A stretch of DNA of 64,000 bases, taken from positions 124,001-188,000 of the forward strand of contig NZ_FNFQ01000006.1 of assembly GCF_900101175.1 (NCBI RefSeq). Direction: 5' to 3'. Origin of the DNA: Stenotrophomonas pavanii. Lineage in GTDB: Bacteria; Pseudomonadota; Gammaproteobacteria; Xanthomonadales; Xanthomonadaceae. The notes beneath the pieces were generated by a model. That model saw nothing but the letters and a program-made list of their open reading frames with translations. It did not search any database and was not told the origin of the DNA. Below are positions 9,702-17,797 of the stretch, in pieces. Numbering within the stretch: the stretch's first letter is position 1; every line of letters starts with the position of its first letter. The position numbers and the translations under genes were made by a program.

Positions 9702-10213
9702 GAGCAGGTTCCCTTGGTCACCCGGACCTGGCCGGATTGGTTGATCGTCAACGTGCTTTTCGATTCACCGGCCTTGCACGCATCCGGCGACAGCACCAGC
9801 GTCTGATCAGCAACAGCCCTGCGCCGGCCCCGCCCGTCGAAGGCGATGACCGCGCCCGGTGGGCCGACCACGCTCAGCTGCGGGTTGCCCTGCGAGAAGC
9901 GCAGCGCCACGTCATTGCCGCCCATCTGACCGTCGCCGTCCAGGTCCGACCACGCCAGTACCCCCTTGGTCCAGTCGCCATCGCAGGCTTTGCCATCGGC
10001 ACTGCCACAGACACCGCCACCGGTGCTGTTGCGGATGCCCTCGCTGCGGGCCAGGTTGGCCAGCGCGATCAGCTCGTTATTGGCGGTCGCCAGCCGGTTC
10101 GAGCGGATCATGTTGCGGAAGCTCGGATAGGCGATCGACGCCAGGACCACGAAGACAGCCAGCGTGACCATCAGTTCAACCAGCGTGAAGCCGTTTTGCC
10201 GGCGCAAAGACAT
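9698..10213 (-). CDS. fimU: Minor pilin FimU (GspH/FimT family), first gene of the operon
   Basis: This 171-residue GspH-family pseudopilin has a short leader MSLRRQNG and helix FTLVELMVTLAVFVVLASIAYPSF, then the family pattern RSNRLATANNELIALANLARSEGIRN, cysteines GVCGSADGKAC, and a region rich in Asp and Gly. Its C-terminus ends SGQVRVTKGTCS and lacks the GRxR motif present in the orphan homologue at 2592-3137. I therefore call this one FimU, the structural minor pilin, from its position at the head of pilV-W-X-Y1-E. The ATG at 10213 is preceded by GGGGAG at good spacing; the longer open frame upstream is not needed. Confidence 0.87.
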   Translation of the reverse strand: MSLRRQNGFTLVELMVTLAVFVVLASIAYPSFRNMIRSNRLATANNELIALANLARSEGIRNSTGGGVCGSADGKACDGDWTKGVLAWSDLDGDGQMGGNDVALRFSQGNPQLSVVGPPGAVIAFDGRGRRRAVADQTLVLSPDACKAGESKSTLTINQSGQVRVTKGTCS

Positions 10214-10341
10214 TGGACGCTCCCCAGCGTGTTGGTGGCCACGATGGGCCATCGCCCCGCCACCGGCAAGCGGCGGCAGGATGAACGGTCAATCCGGGGC
10301 GACGGGCGTCAAAGGCTTGACGTCCACCCTCCCCGACCGGT

Positions 10342-10367
10342 GCCGGCGCGATCCCCATCGCGCCGGC
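10342..10367 (-). terminator. Strong hairpin after ppnN, possible terminator
   Basis: An 11-bp perfect stem (GCCGGCGCGAT) with a CCCC/GGGG loop lies 7 nt beyond the ppnN stop codon. There is no T tract after it on the minus strand, so its role as a terminator is uncertain. It may instead stabilise the 3' end of the mRNA. Confidence 0.4.
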
Positions 10368-10373
10368 CCGGGT

Positions 10374-11762
10374 TCAGGCCAGCACCTGGTAGCAGGGCTG
10401 GTATTCGCCGGAGATCTTCATCCGGCGCTGCTCGACGAAGGCGCGCAGCAGCGCGTCCAGCGCCTGCATCATGTCCGGGTCACCGTGGATCTGGAACGGC
10501 CCGAACTGCTCGATGCGGCGCATGCCGTCCTCCTTCACGTTGCCGGCCACGATGCCCGAGAACGCCCGGCGCAGGTCGGCCGCCAGCGCGTGCGGCGCAC
10601 GCCCGTGATGCAGGTCCAGCGCCGCCATTGCCTCGTGGGTCGGCACGAACGGCTGCTGGTACTCCCACGGAATCTCGATCGACCAGTTGAAGAAGAACGA
10701 GTCCTTCTGCGCCAGGCGGTGTTCGCGCACGCGCTTGATGCCACTGGCCATCTTCCTGGCCACGGCCACCGGGTCGCCGATGATGATCTCGTAGCGCTCG
10801 GCAGCCTCGTCGCCCAGGGTCAGGCGGATGAAGCGGTCGATCTGCTCGAAGTATGGCGCTGCCACGGTCGGGCCGGTCAGGATCAGCGGGAACGGCAGGT
10901 CCTTGTTCTCCTCGCGCAGCAGGATGCCGAGCAGGTACAGGATCTCTTCGGCCGTGCCGACGCCACCGGCGAACACGATGATGCCGTGGCCGATGCGGAC
11001 GAAGGCCTCCAGGCGCTTCTCGATGTCCGGCATGATCACCAGATGGTTGACGATCGGGTTCGGCGACTCGGCCGCGATGATGCCCGGCTCGGTCAGGCCG
11101 ATGTAGCGCGTGACGGTGCGGCGCTGCTTGGCATGGGCGATGGTCGCGCCCTTCATCGGGCCCTTCATCGCGCCCGGGCCGCAGCCGGTGCAGATGTCCA
11201 GGCCGCGCAGGCCCAGCTCGTAACCCACCTGCTTGGTGTACAGGTACTCGTCGCGCGAGATCGAGTGGCCGCCCCAGCACACCACCAGGTTCGGATCGCC
11301 CGGGTTGAGGATGCGCGCGTTGCGCAGCAGGCCGAACACCGCGTTGGTGATGCCCTCGGACGACTCCAGCTCGGCCGCGTAGGCCGGGCCCATCTCGATG
11401 GCCATGTAGGCCAGGTCGCGCACGACGGCGAACAGCAGTTCGGCGACACCGCGGATGATCTCACCGTCGACGAAGGCCATCGCCGGTGCGTTGACCAGGT
11501 CGATGCGCACGCCGCGATCCTGCTGCGCCACCTGGATGTCGAAATCAGGGTAGAGGTCGCGCGCCGCGCGCGGATCGTCCGAGGCGCTGCCGCTGGTCAG
11601 CACGGCCAGCGCGCAGCGGCGCAGCAGCTCATGCATGCCGCCGGCGGAGGCATCGCGCAGGCGTGCCACTTCGGCCCGCGACAGCACGTCCAGCCCACCG
11701 CGCGGGTAGATCCGCGCATCCTGCACCGGCAGCGCACGGGCTGATTTTTCGTTCGTGGTCAT
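10374..11762 (-). CDS. ppnN: Pyrimidine/purine nucleotide 5'-monophosphate nucleosidase (LOG family)
   Basis: This protein matches YgdH/PpnN of E. coli, a (p)ppGpp-regulated enzyme that cleaves nucleoside monophosphates to the free base and ribose 5-phosphate. The 462-residue length and the three-part architecture fit: an N-terminal DUF4478-like part, the central lysine-decarboxylase-like LOG Rossmann domain with AGGVGTAEE and ICTGCGPGAMKGPMKG, and a C-terminal DUF3412-like part. The ATG at 11762 is used. A TTG two codons upstream (11768) is better spaced from AAGGAAG and may be the real start. A possible promoter has -35 TTGCTT (11816-11821), a 16-bp spacer and -10 TAAAGT (11794-11799). Confidence 0.9.
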   Translation of the reverse strand: MTTNEKSARALPVQDARIYPRGGLDVLSRAEVARLRDASAGGMHELLRRCALAVLTSGSASDDPRAARDLYPDFDIQVAQQDRGVRIDLVNAPAMAFVDGEIIRGVAELLFAVVRDLAYMAIEMGPAYAAELESSEGITNAVFGLLRNARILNPGDPNLVVCWGGHSISRDEYLYTKQVGYELGLRGLDICTGCGPGAMKGPMKGATIAHAKQRRTVTRYIGLTEPGIIAAESPNPIVNHLVIMPDIEKRLEAFVRIGHGIIVFAGGVGTAEEILYLLGILLREENKDLPFPLILTGPTVAAPYFEQIDRFIRLTLGDEAAERYEIIIGDPVAVARKMASGIKRVREHRLAQKDSFFFNWSIEIPWEYQQPFVPTHEAMAALDLHHGRAPHALAADLRRAFSGIVAGNVKEDGMRRIEQFGPFQIHGDPDMMQALDALLRAFVEQRRMKISGEYQPCYQVLA

Positions 11763-11812
11763 ATCCAATTTTTCGCTTCCTTCAAGGTTTCCGACTTTAC
11801 TGCCGCCCCCTT

Positions 11813-11894
11813 AAAAAGCAAAACGGCCGGGAAGCCCGACCGTTGGATGTGTGCTGCCCGCGTTCGCCTGGGCGGCGTTGACGCCGCGCACATT
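11813..11894 (-). ncRNA. Candidate small RNA or transcribed leader upstream of ppnN
   Basis: An unannotated transcription unit is visible on the minus strand. A promoter at 11900-11928 is followed about 6 nt later by roughly 82 nt that end in an intrinsic terminator. The terminator has a 10-bp stem at 11822-11844 with one G-U pair and a 3-nt loop, followed by TTTTGCTTTTT. Near the 5' end GCGGCGT/ACGCCGC (11872-11887) forms another hairpin. No convincing ORF lies inside. It sits between the receptor gene and ppnN, so it could be a free sRNA or a terminated leader (attenuator) of ppnN. Inference only; no family was recognised. Confidence 0.5.
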
Positions 11895-11899
11895 TCTGG

Positions 11900-11928
11900 A
11901 TGCTACGCCGTTGCCCGACACCCTGCAA
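11900..11928 (-). promoter_or_regulatory. Sigma-70 promoter for the candidate small RNA
   Basis: On the minus strand a -35 TTGCAG (11923-11928) and a -10 TAGCAT (11900-11905) are separated by exactly 17 bp. This places a start site near 11894. Confidence 0.5.
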
Positions 11929-11943
11929 GGACTTTCGCCTGAA

Positions 11944-11976
11944 CGGAAAACGGCCGGGTTTCCCCGGCCGTTTCCG
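11944..11976 (-). terminator. Rho-independent terminator of the TonB-dependent receptor gene
   Basis: A GC-rich stem (AACGGCCGGG with its complement, loop GAAA on the minus strand) flanked by A and T residues lies 26 bp after the receptor stop codon. On the minus strand the stem is followed by TTTTCC. Confidence 0.7.
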
Positions 11977-12001
11977 TTTACAGCAGCGCTACGTCAGTGC
12001 A

Positions 12002-15000
12002 TCAGAACTGGTAGCGGAAGCCCAGCTGCAGCGACCACTGCGAGACACCGACGTCGAAGCCGTCTGCGTCGTTGTTGGCCACCGTCGGCAGGTCAGCGCC
12101 GCGGAAGTTGTAGACGTACTTGCCGTCCTTCATGCCCTGCAGGGTAGCCACGCGCGCATCGGCGAAGAAGCCGTAGTCGTAGATGTTGCCCCACTTCTTG
12201 TTGAGCATGTTGCCGACGTTCTGGATGTCCAGCCACACTTCCGACTTGTGACCCTTCATGAAGCCCGGCAGCTGCTGGCTGATGCGGATGTCGAAGGTGT
12301 TGATCCAGCCGGTACGGAACTGGTTGGCCGGAGCGTAGCCGCCTGCGTACTTGGCCAGCTGCGGGTTGGCCGCCAGCCATTCGTAGAACGACTTCTCCAT
12401 TGCCGCATCCGGGGTGAAGGTGCTGCCCACCAGATTGCCGAACAGAACCTCGCCCGGGTTCGGCACGTAGAACAGGTCGTTTGCGGCACGGCCGTCGCCG
12501 TTGGCATCGTTCACGTACACGTAGCTGTACGGACGGCCGCTGCGGCCCTCGTACACCAGACCGACCTTGGTTTCGTAGTCGCCGAAGAACTTGTGCTTCC
12601 AGTTCAGCGAGCCCGACAGGCGGTCACGGATCTGGTAGCGCGAGGTGTTCTCGGTTTCGCTGTTGGCGTTGAAGGCGTACTGGTAGTTCCAACCCGAGCT
12701 TGCAGTGGAGCTGGTCAGCGAGCCCACTTCGGTAGCGTCGGTGTAGGTGTAACCGATGTTCCAGGACCAGTCACTGGCGTCCGACCACGGCTTGCTCAGC
12801 GACACGGTGAACTGCGAGGTGCGGCCCTTGTCGGTGTTGGCGATTTCGTAGACGGCGTCGTAGCCGCGGTTCCGCCCGAAGCGGGCATCGCTGTTGGTCC
12901 ACAGGTTGCCGTTGCGCGACGCAGCGTAATAGAGCTCACGACCGTCCGGACCCAGCTGCTGCACCGGGCCCAGGTTCAGGTTCCTGTAGTACAGGGCATC
13001 CTTGACCTTGGTGACCAGCAGCTCGGCCGAAGCCACGATGCCGTACCACGGGGTCTCATGATCGAAGGCCAGGTTGGCCTTGTACACCGACGGCATCTTG
13101 AAGTCGCTGCCGACGAAGTTGACGTTCTGACGGTTCGAGCCCGGGGTGGTCGGGACCGGCTGGCTGTCCTTGTTCCCGTTGAACGGCAGCGTGCGATCGT
13201 AGGCAGTGTAGGCGTACACCGAATTGTTGAAGCCGGTGGCCGAGTAGCTGTTGCTCAGCCACACCTGCGGCGCATCACCCTGGAACAGGCCCACGCCGCC
13301 GCGCAGCTGGGTCGGACGCTCGCTGTCGAAGGTGTAGTTGAAACCGACGCGCGGCTGGATCAGGAACTTGTTGCTCAGCACCTCGCTGTTGTCGCGACCG
13401 AAGAAGGTCGAGGCTGCAGCGTTGTAGGTCGGGGCCGGGCTGGTGTCGGCACGGTCGGCACGCACGCCCAGGGTCAGGGTCAGGTTGTTGTTGACATACC
13501 AGGTGTCCTGCACGAACAGGGCCAGGTTGCTGTACTTGTAGTCAGCCGGAATCGAGCCCGGGGTGCGCTCCGGGTTGTAGTTGTAGCTGCTCCAGCGGCC
13601 AGCGGCGAAGTTGTCCAGGCCGTAGAAGGTGTAGGCACCCCACGAGTTGGCGCCGAAGTAGTTGTAGATGTCGTTGGTGTCGTACGAGGCGCCGAACTTG
13701 ACGTCGTGGTCACCCAGGGTCCAGGTGGCGGCGGCGTAGTAGTTCCATGCCTTGGTCTCGAGGATGTTGTCCTGCGAATTGACCTCGGTACCCAGGTACA
13801 GCGAATCGCCCGACGGCGCAGCCTCGTTGCCGCCGAAGTAGATGCGGATGCTCGGCGCGCCGGTGGACACGTTGCGGATCGCCGAGTACTCGCGGTACGA
13901 CGCCTTCAATTCGGTCGAGAAGTTCGGGGTCCAGTCACTGAACAGCTGAGCGACGTAGCTCTCGTTGGTCTTGTCATGCTGGTACCAGTACGAGCTCAGC
14001 GAGGCCGAACTGGTGGTCATGCCGTTGATGCGCAGCTTGCTCTGGTCGATCTTGCTGTAACGGATGTTGGCGCGGTGGTTCTCGCTGATGTTCCAGTCCA
14101 GCTTCAGCGCGTACTCTTCCATCTCCGTGTCGCCGTTGCTTTCCAGGCCACCGGCGTTGATGCCATAGCCCTGCGCGATCTGCTGCGCGCGGGTCACGTC
14201 GGCCAGGGTGAACTGCGGGTTGGCCTTGCCCAGCGCGGTGCCGCTCAGGTCGGCGCCCGGGGCGGCCTGCTTGAACTTTTCGTAGTTGGCGAAGAAGAAC
14301 AGCTTGTCCTTGACGATCGGGCCGCCCAGGGTCATGCCGTAGGTTTCTTCCTTGGTGAAGCCCTTGAACGGCTGGCCTTCCGGGTTGTCGCCGAACCAGT
14401 CGCCATCACGGTAGGTGCCGTACACCGAACCGTGGAATTCATTGGTACCCGACTTGGTCACCGCGTTGACGGTGGCACCGGCGGCAGCAGCGATGCTGAC
14501 GTCGTAGTTGGACAGGTTGATGTCCAGGGCTTCGATGGCTTCCATCGCGACCGGCTGGCGGCGGGTCGGCATGTTGTTGCCTTCCAGGCCGAAGGTGTCG
14601 CTGGCCGAGACGCCGTCGATGTTGATCGAGTTGAAGCGCGGGTTCTGGCCACCGGCCGAGATCGAGCCCGAGGCGCGATCGATGAAGGTCACGCGCGGAT
14701 CCAGGCGCATCAGATCCTGGATGTTGCCGCCGATGGACGGCGCAACTTCGATCTGCTGCTGGCTGATGTTGGTGCCCGAGCCCATCTTGGTGGCGCTGAA
14801 CACTTCCGAACCACCGCCGACAGCGGTGACCTGCACGGTGTCCAGGTTGGTCGCGGCGAGGTCGCCGGCCAGGGTGGCATTGATGGTGCCGGTCTGGTTC
14901 ACGCCCAGGTAGACGCCATCTTCGGTCTTGGTGCCTTCACCCGGCTTGGTGATGGTGATCGAGTACGGACCACCCACGCGCAGGCCGCGCGCGTTGTAGC

Positions 15001-15205
15001 GGCCGGCCGCATCGGTGGTCGCACGCGAAACGGTGCCCGACTCGGTGTGGGTGATGGTGACTTCAGCGCCGGCAACGGGCTGGCCGCTGCGGGACACGAC
15101 CTGGCCGCCGACACCGGCAGAGGTGCTCTGGGCGAAGGCGGGGGCGGCGGCAAGTGCAGCCACGAGACCAAGGGTGAGCTTGGACATCCGGAGTGGGTGG
15201 GTCAT
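12002..15205 (-). CDS. TonB-dependent receptor, Oar-like, with carboxypeptidase-regulatory-like N-terminal domain
   Basis: This 1067-residue outer membrane beta-barrel receptor has a signal peptide ending APAFAQ. A carboxypeptidase-regulatory/CNA-B-like domain follows at about residues 30-110 (GGQVVSRSGQPVAGAEVTI...GRYNARGL), then a plug with NIDGVSASDTFGLEGNN and AAGATVNAVTKSGTNEFHGS, and a long barrel ending in the outer-membrane signature GFRYQF. Oar-type receptors are numerous in Xanthomonadaceae and their substrates are mostly unknown. None is suggested here, since no transport or catabolic genes are linked. The ATG at 15205 is preceded by GAGG. A possible promoter (TTGATG, 16 bp, TAGTGT) lies at 15333-15360, next to the direct repeat TTAACAC. 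Confidence 0.92.
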   Translation of the reverse strand: MTHPLRMSKLTLGLVAALAAAPAFAQSTSAGVGGQVVSRSGQPVAGAEVTITHTESGTVSRATTDAAGRYNARGLRVGGPYSITITKPGEGTKTEDGVYLGVNQTGTINATLAGDLAATNLDTVQVTAVGGGSEVFSATKMGSGTNISQQQIEVAPSIGGNIQDLMRLDPRVTFIDRASGSISAGGQNPRFNSINIDGVSASDTFGLEGNNMPTRRQPVAMEAIEALDINLSNYDVSIAAAAGATVNAVTKSGTNEFHGSVYGTYRDGDWFGDNPEGQPFKGFTKEETYGMTLGGPIVKDKLFFFANYEKFKQAAPGADLSGTALGKANPQFTLADVTRAQQIAQGYGINAGGLESNGDTEMEEYALKLDWNISENHRANIRYSKIDQSKLRINGMTTSSASLSSYWYQHDKTNESYVAQLFSDWTPNFSTELKASYREYSAIRNVSTGAPSIRIYFGGNEAAPSGDSLYLGTEVNSQDNILETKAWNYYAAATWTLGDHDVKFGASYDTNDIYNYFGANSWGAYTFYGLDNFAAGRWSSYNYNPERTPGSIPADYKYSNLALFVQDTWYVNNNLTLTLGVRADRADTSPAPTYNAAASTFFGRDNSEVLSNKFLIQPRVGFNYTFDSERPTQLRGGVGLFQGDAPQVWLSNSYSATGFNNSVYAYTAYDRTLPFNGNKDSQPVPTTPGSNRQNVNFVGSDFKMPSVYKANLAFDHETPWYGIVASAELLVTKVKDALYYRNLNLGPVQQLGPDGRELYYAASRNGNLWTNSDARFGRNRGYDAVYEIANTDKGRTSQFTVSLSKPWSDASDWSWNIGYTYTDATEVGSLTSSTASSGWNYQYAFNANSETENTSRYQIRDRLSGSLNWKHKFFGDYETKVGLVYEGRSGRPYSYVYVNDANGDGRAANDLFYVPNPGEVLFGNLVGSTFTPDAAMEKSFYEWLAANPQLAKYAGGYAPANQFRTGWINTFDIRISQQLPGFMKGHKSEVWLDIQNVGNMLNKKWGNIYDYGFFADARVATLQGMKDGKYVYNFRGADLPTVANNDADGFDVGVSQWSLQLGFRYQF

Positions 15206-15437
15206 TTTTCGGTAGCCTCGATGCGAGTTGGCGATGGCGGAAAAAAAGCGCATCCAAGCAGCCCTGCGGGTGGCTGATCGGAGAGTTATCTGGGGTTCCC
15301 TACCGCTCGGCTGAAGGCAGCCCTAACGGTTAACACTAGATTAACACGCTACGCCATCAATGTGACGGTTGTGCGACAAACGGCACCGGTTCGCAACGCA
15401 ATCGTGACGGGTTCTTCACTCTGCCTTTCCATGGGAC

Positions 15438-16214
15438 TCACTTTTCCCGGGCCATCCCACTGGCATCAAGAATCTGCCCACGCCAGGCGCTCCCGGCCCC
15501 GGACAACAGGGTCACCGCCGCTGCCGCTGCGGCTTCCGGGCCTTGCGCAGCCGGGTCCTGGTCGACGGAATAGGCACGTGCGCGCAGCGCCGTGCGCAGG
15601 GGGCCGGGGTACAGGCCGCTGACCCGGACGGGACTGCGGCCCAGTTCATCGTGCAGGCTGGCGATCAGGCCACGCAGGCCGTGCTGGGCCACGCCGTACC
15701 CTCCCCAGTAGGCCTGCCCCACCCGTTCAGGGGCATCGACCGCGAACACCAGGGCGGCATCCTCGCGCTGTCGCAGCAGCGGCAGGCAGGCCTGGGCCAG
15801 CCAGGCCGGGGCCGTCAGGGTGACATGGACCGCGCGGGCGAAGCTGGCTGGGTCGGCCAGCTCGAACGGGGTCAGCCCCGGGAAATGCGCGGCGCAGACC
15901 AGCAGGCCGTCCAGCCGCCCCAGCTCGCGCTGCAGGGCCTGGGCCAGTTCGGCGTAGTCGTCGGGGCCGGCACCTTCCAGGTCCAGCGGGTACAGCAGGG
16001 GTTCCGGGCCGACCGCCTGGACCTGGGCATAGACCCGGTCCAACCGGCGCGGCTTGCGCCCCAGCAGGACCACGGTGGCCCCGGCGGCTGCGGCAGCAAC
16101 CGCCGCGGCACTGCCCAGCCCGCCGCCGGCCCCGGCAACCAGCACCACGCGGTCCTGCAACGGGCGGCCATCGAACGCCCCGTCAGTCGGTGACGTCGAC
16201 GGCCAGGCACTCAT
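15438..16214 (-). CDS. SDR-family protein related to YciK, catalytic residues degenerate
   Basis: This 258-residue Rossmann-fold protein of the short-chain dehydrogenase family has GAGGGLG at 28-34 for nucleotide binding. The segment LVFAVDAPERVGQAYWGGYGVAQ lines up with the YciK active-site region, with Tyr173 kept. The catalytic Lys is Gln177 (YGVAQ instead of YxxxK), and the usual Ser upstream is also missing. The protein may therefore bind NAD(P) without classic SDR catalysis. The later GLYPGPLRT segment is normal. Its ATG overlaps the stop of the Grx4 gene (ATGA), so the two are co-translated and probably share a role linked to redox or iron-sulfur handling (inference). Confidence 0.82.
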   Translation of the reverse strand: MSAWPSTSPTDGAFDGRPLQDRVVLVAGAGGGLGSAAAVAAAAAGATVVLLGRKPRRLDRVYAQVQAVGPEPLLYPLDLEGAGPDDYAELAQALQRELGRLDGLLVCAAHFPGLTPFELADPASFARAVHVTLTAPAWLAQACLPLLRQREDAALVFAVDAPERVGQAYWGGYGVAQHGLRGLIASLHDELGRSPVRVSGLYPGPLRTALRARAYSVDQDPAAQGPEAAAAAAVTLLSGAGSAWRGQILDASGMAREK

Positions 16215-16531
16215 CCCTGGGTCGCCTCTTCGACGATGCGCTTGAGCTCGCCGGATTCAAACAGTTCCATGACGATGTCGCAGCCGCCGATGAGCTCACC
16301 GTTGATGAACAGCTGCGGGAAGGTCGGCAGGTTGGAGAAGCGCGGCAGGTTGGCACGGATCTCCGGTTCCTCGAGCACGTTGACGGTGCGCAGGGCGACA
16401 GCGCCGGCCGCCATCAGCGCCTGCACGGCGCGACTGGAAAAGCCGCACATCGGGTACTGCGGGGTGCCTTTCATGAACAGCACGAGCGGGTAACGATCGA
16501 CCTCGGCCTGGATTTGCTGCATCACCGCCAC
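16211..16531 (-). CDS. grxD: Grx4-family monothiol glutaredoxin
   Basis: This 106-residue monothiol glutaredoxin has the CGFS active site (PMCGFSSRAVQAL), the KGTPQYP lead-in, the cis-Pro region NLPTFPQLFINGELIGGCDIVMEL and a short C-terminal helix. Members carry or deliver [2Fe-2S] clusters and often act with BolA. I chose the GTG at 16531 because AAGGAG lies 7 nt upstream. A TTG further upstream (16558) and an ATG at 16522 are also in frame. It is divergent from sodB and coupled to the downstream SDR gene. Confidence 0.92.
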   Translation of the reverse strand: MAVMQQIQAEVDRYPLVLFMKGTPQYPMCGFSSRAVQALMAAGAVALRTVNVLEEPEIRANLPRFSNLPTFPQLFINGELIGGCDIVMELFESGELKRIVEEATQG

Positions 16532-16610
16532 AACCACACTCCTTGCTTCGCCGGACAACCCGACCGTGATGGTCGGCTAGACTGCCCACGGTAGCCGCCA
16601 TTGTAAGCGG

Positions 16611-17231
16611 ATGGAACAGGCTGCCGCCGTCCCCCTGGCCACGAACCTGTCCATGCCCGTCGAATTGCCTGCCCTGCCCTACCTCTCCGGCTCCCTGCAG
16701 CCGCACCTGTCCGCGCAGACCGTGGAGCTGCATCACGGCCGCCACCACCGCGCCTATGTCGACGCGGTCAATGCCGGCACCCTCGGCACCGAGTGGGAGG
16801 AGGCGTCACTGGAAGAGATCGTGCGCCATGCCCAGGGCGCTCTGTTCGATGCGGCCGCCCAGGCCTGGAACCATGGCTTCTACTGGCAGTGCCTGCGCCC
16901 GCGCGGCGGCGGCGAGCCGCAGGGCCGGCTGGGCGAGCTGGTCAAGCGCCAGTTCGGCGACGTACAGCGCCTGCGCGAGGAGTTCAACCGCACGGCGCTG
17001 GGCCTGTTCGGCTCGGGCTGGGTGTGGCTGGTGCAGCACCCCGGTGGCCAGCTGGGCATCCAGGCCACGCGCAATGCCGGCACGCCACTGACCGGCGAAA
17101 GCACCCCGCTGCTGTGCTGCGATGTCTGGGAGCACGCCTACTACACCGATTACCAGAATGATCGCGCGCGCTACCTGGACGGGTTCTGGCAGCTGGTCAA
17201 CTGGGAATTCGCCGAGAGCCAGCTGCGCTGA
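16611..17231 (+). CDS. sodB: Superoxide dismutase, iron type
   Basis: This cytoplasmic Fe/Mn superoxide dismutase converts superoxide to H2O2 and O2. Metal ligands in the 206-residue frame are His41 (ELHHGRHH), His88 (WNHGFYW), Asp171 and His175 (DVWEHAYY). Gln84 in AAQAWNH and the order of the surrounding residues favour the iron form. The ATG at 16611 adds about 14 residues before MPVELPALPY; the ATG at 16653 could be used instead, but only the first has a weak purine stretch upstream. A 6-bp hairpin (CCGACC/GGTCGG) followed by TAGACT lies in the divergent spacer towards grxD. Confidence 0.94.
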   Translation: MEQAAAVPLATNLSMPVELPALPYLSGSLQPHLSAQTVELHHGRHHRAYVDAVNAGTLGTEWEEASLEEIVRHAQGALFDAAAQAWNHGFYWQCLRPRGGGEPQGRLGELVKRQFGDVQRLREEFNRTALGLFGSGWVWLVQHPGGQLGIQATRNAGTPLTGESTPLLCCDVWEHAYYTDYQNDRARYLDGFWQLVNWEFAESQLR

Positions 17232-17251
17232 GGCAGCGGCTCGGTCACCGG

Positions 17252-17326
17252 GTAGTGCCGGCCGCTGGCCGCCAGCCCACTGGACGTACAAGGATGCCGG
17301 GGTTGCCGGCCAGCGGCCGGCACTAC
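17252..17326. repeat. Pair of inverted GTAG-headed REP hairpins
   Basis: Two copies of the GTAGTGCCGGCCGCTGGCCG-type palindrome (17252-17274 forward, 17304-17326 reverse) face each other across 29 bp in the convergent gap between sodB and the AhpD-like gene. The head tetranucleotide GTAG and the stem are those described for REP elements of Stenotrophomonas. Confidence 0.88.
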
Positions 17327-17345
17327 CGAAATGCAGAGCGGAGCG

Positions 17346-17687
17346 TCACGCGCTCTCGTGCGCGGCCACCGCATCCATCACCCGCGCCGAGTACACCAGC
17401 GCGGCGCCGGCGTTGAGCGACACCGCCACGCCCAGTGCTTCGGCGATTTCCTCGCGGCTGGCGCCCTGCTTCAGCGCTGCGTCCACATGCACGGTGATGC
17501 AGCCGTCGCAGCGGGTGGTCACCGCCACCGCCAGCGCGATCAACTCGCGGGTCTTGGCATCAAGGTGGTTGGTCTGGGCGCCGGCGTTGGCCAGGGTGGC
17601 GTAGCCCTTGATCGTGTCGGGCGAGAGCTTGCCGATCTCGCCGATACGACCCTTCAGTTCCTTGCGGTAGGCATTCCAGTCGAGCAT
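17346..17687 (-). CDS. Carboxymuconolactone decarboxylase/AhpD-like protein
   Basis: This 113-residue all-alpha protein of the CMD family carries the AhpD-type motif CDGCITVH (CxxC plus His three residues on), characteristic of small peroxidase-associated disulfide reductases. The GASREEIAEALGVAVSLNAG segment is the usual family C-terminus. Peroxidase or reductase activity is inferred from the motif; the substrate is unknown. The start at 17687 has AGGAG 8 nt upstream. Position next to sodB and grxD gives an oxidative-stress context, although it is on the opposite strand and flanked by REP elements. Confidence 0.88.
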   Translation of the reverse strand: MLDWNAYRKELKGRIGEIGKLSPDTIKGYATLANAGAQTNHLDAKTRELIALAVAVTTRCDGCITVHVDAALKQGASREEIAEALGVAVSLNAGAALVYSARVMDAVAAHESA

Positions 17688-17770
17688 GGTCGTGACTCCT
17701 GTAAAGGAGCTCCACGCTACCACCGGAAATGTTGCGCCAATGCCTGCACCGGCGCGCCACATCGTTGCAT

Positions 17771-17793
17771 TGCCGGCCAGCGGCCGGCACTGC
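17771..17793 (-). repeat. Single REP hairpin with variant head
   Basis: This is the same palindromic stem as the pair at 17252-17326, but the head reads GCAG instead of GTAG on the minus strand. It is placed 5 bp beyond the purK stop codon. Confidence 0.8.
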
Positions 17794-17797
17794 CGGC

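Noticed and set aside
11900..15277. A 1125-codon open frame on the plus strand, antisense to the TonB-dependent receptor
   Set aside because: It runs opposite a clear receptor gene, is rich in Val, Gly, Arg and His as expected from antisense high-GC sequence, and shows no recognisable domain or ribosome site.
17252..17326. CRISPR-like repeats
   Set aside because: The copies are inverted palindromes at gene ends with irregular spacing and no cas genes, so they are REP elements.
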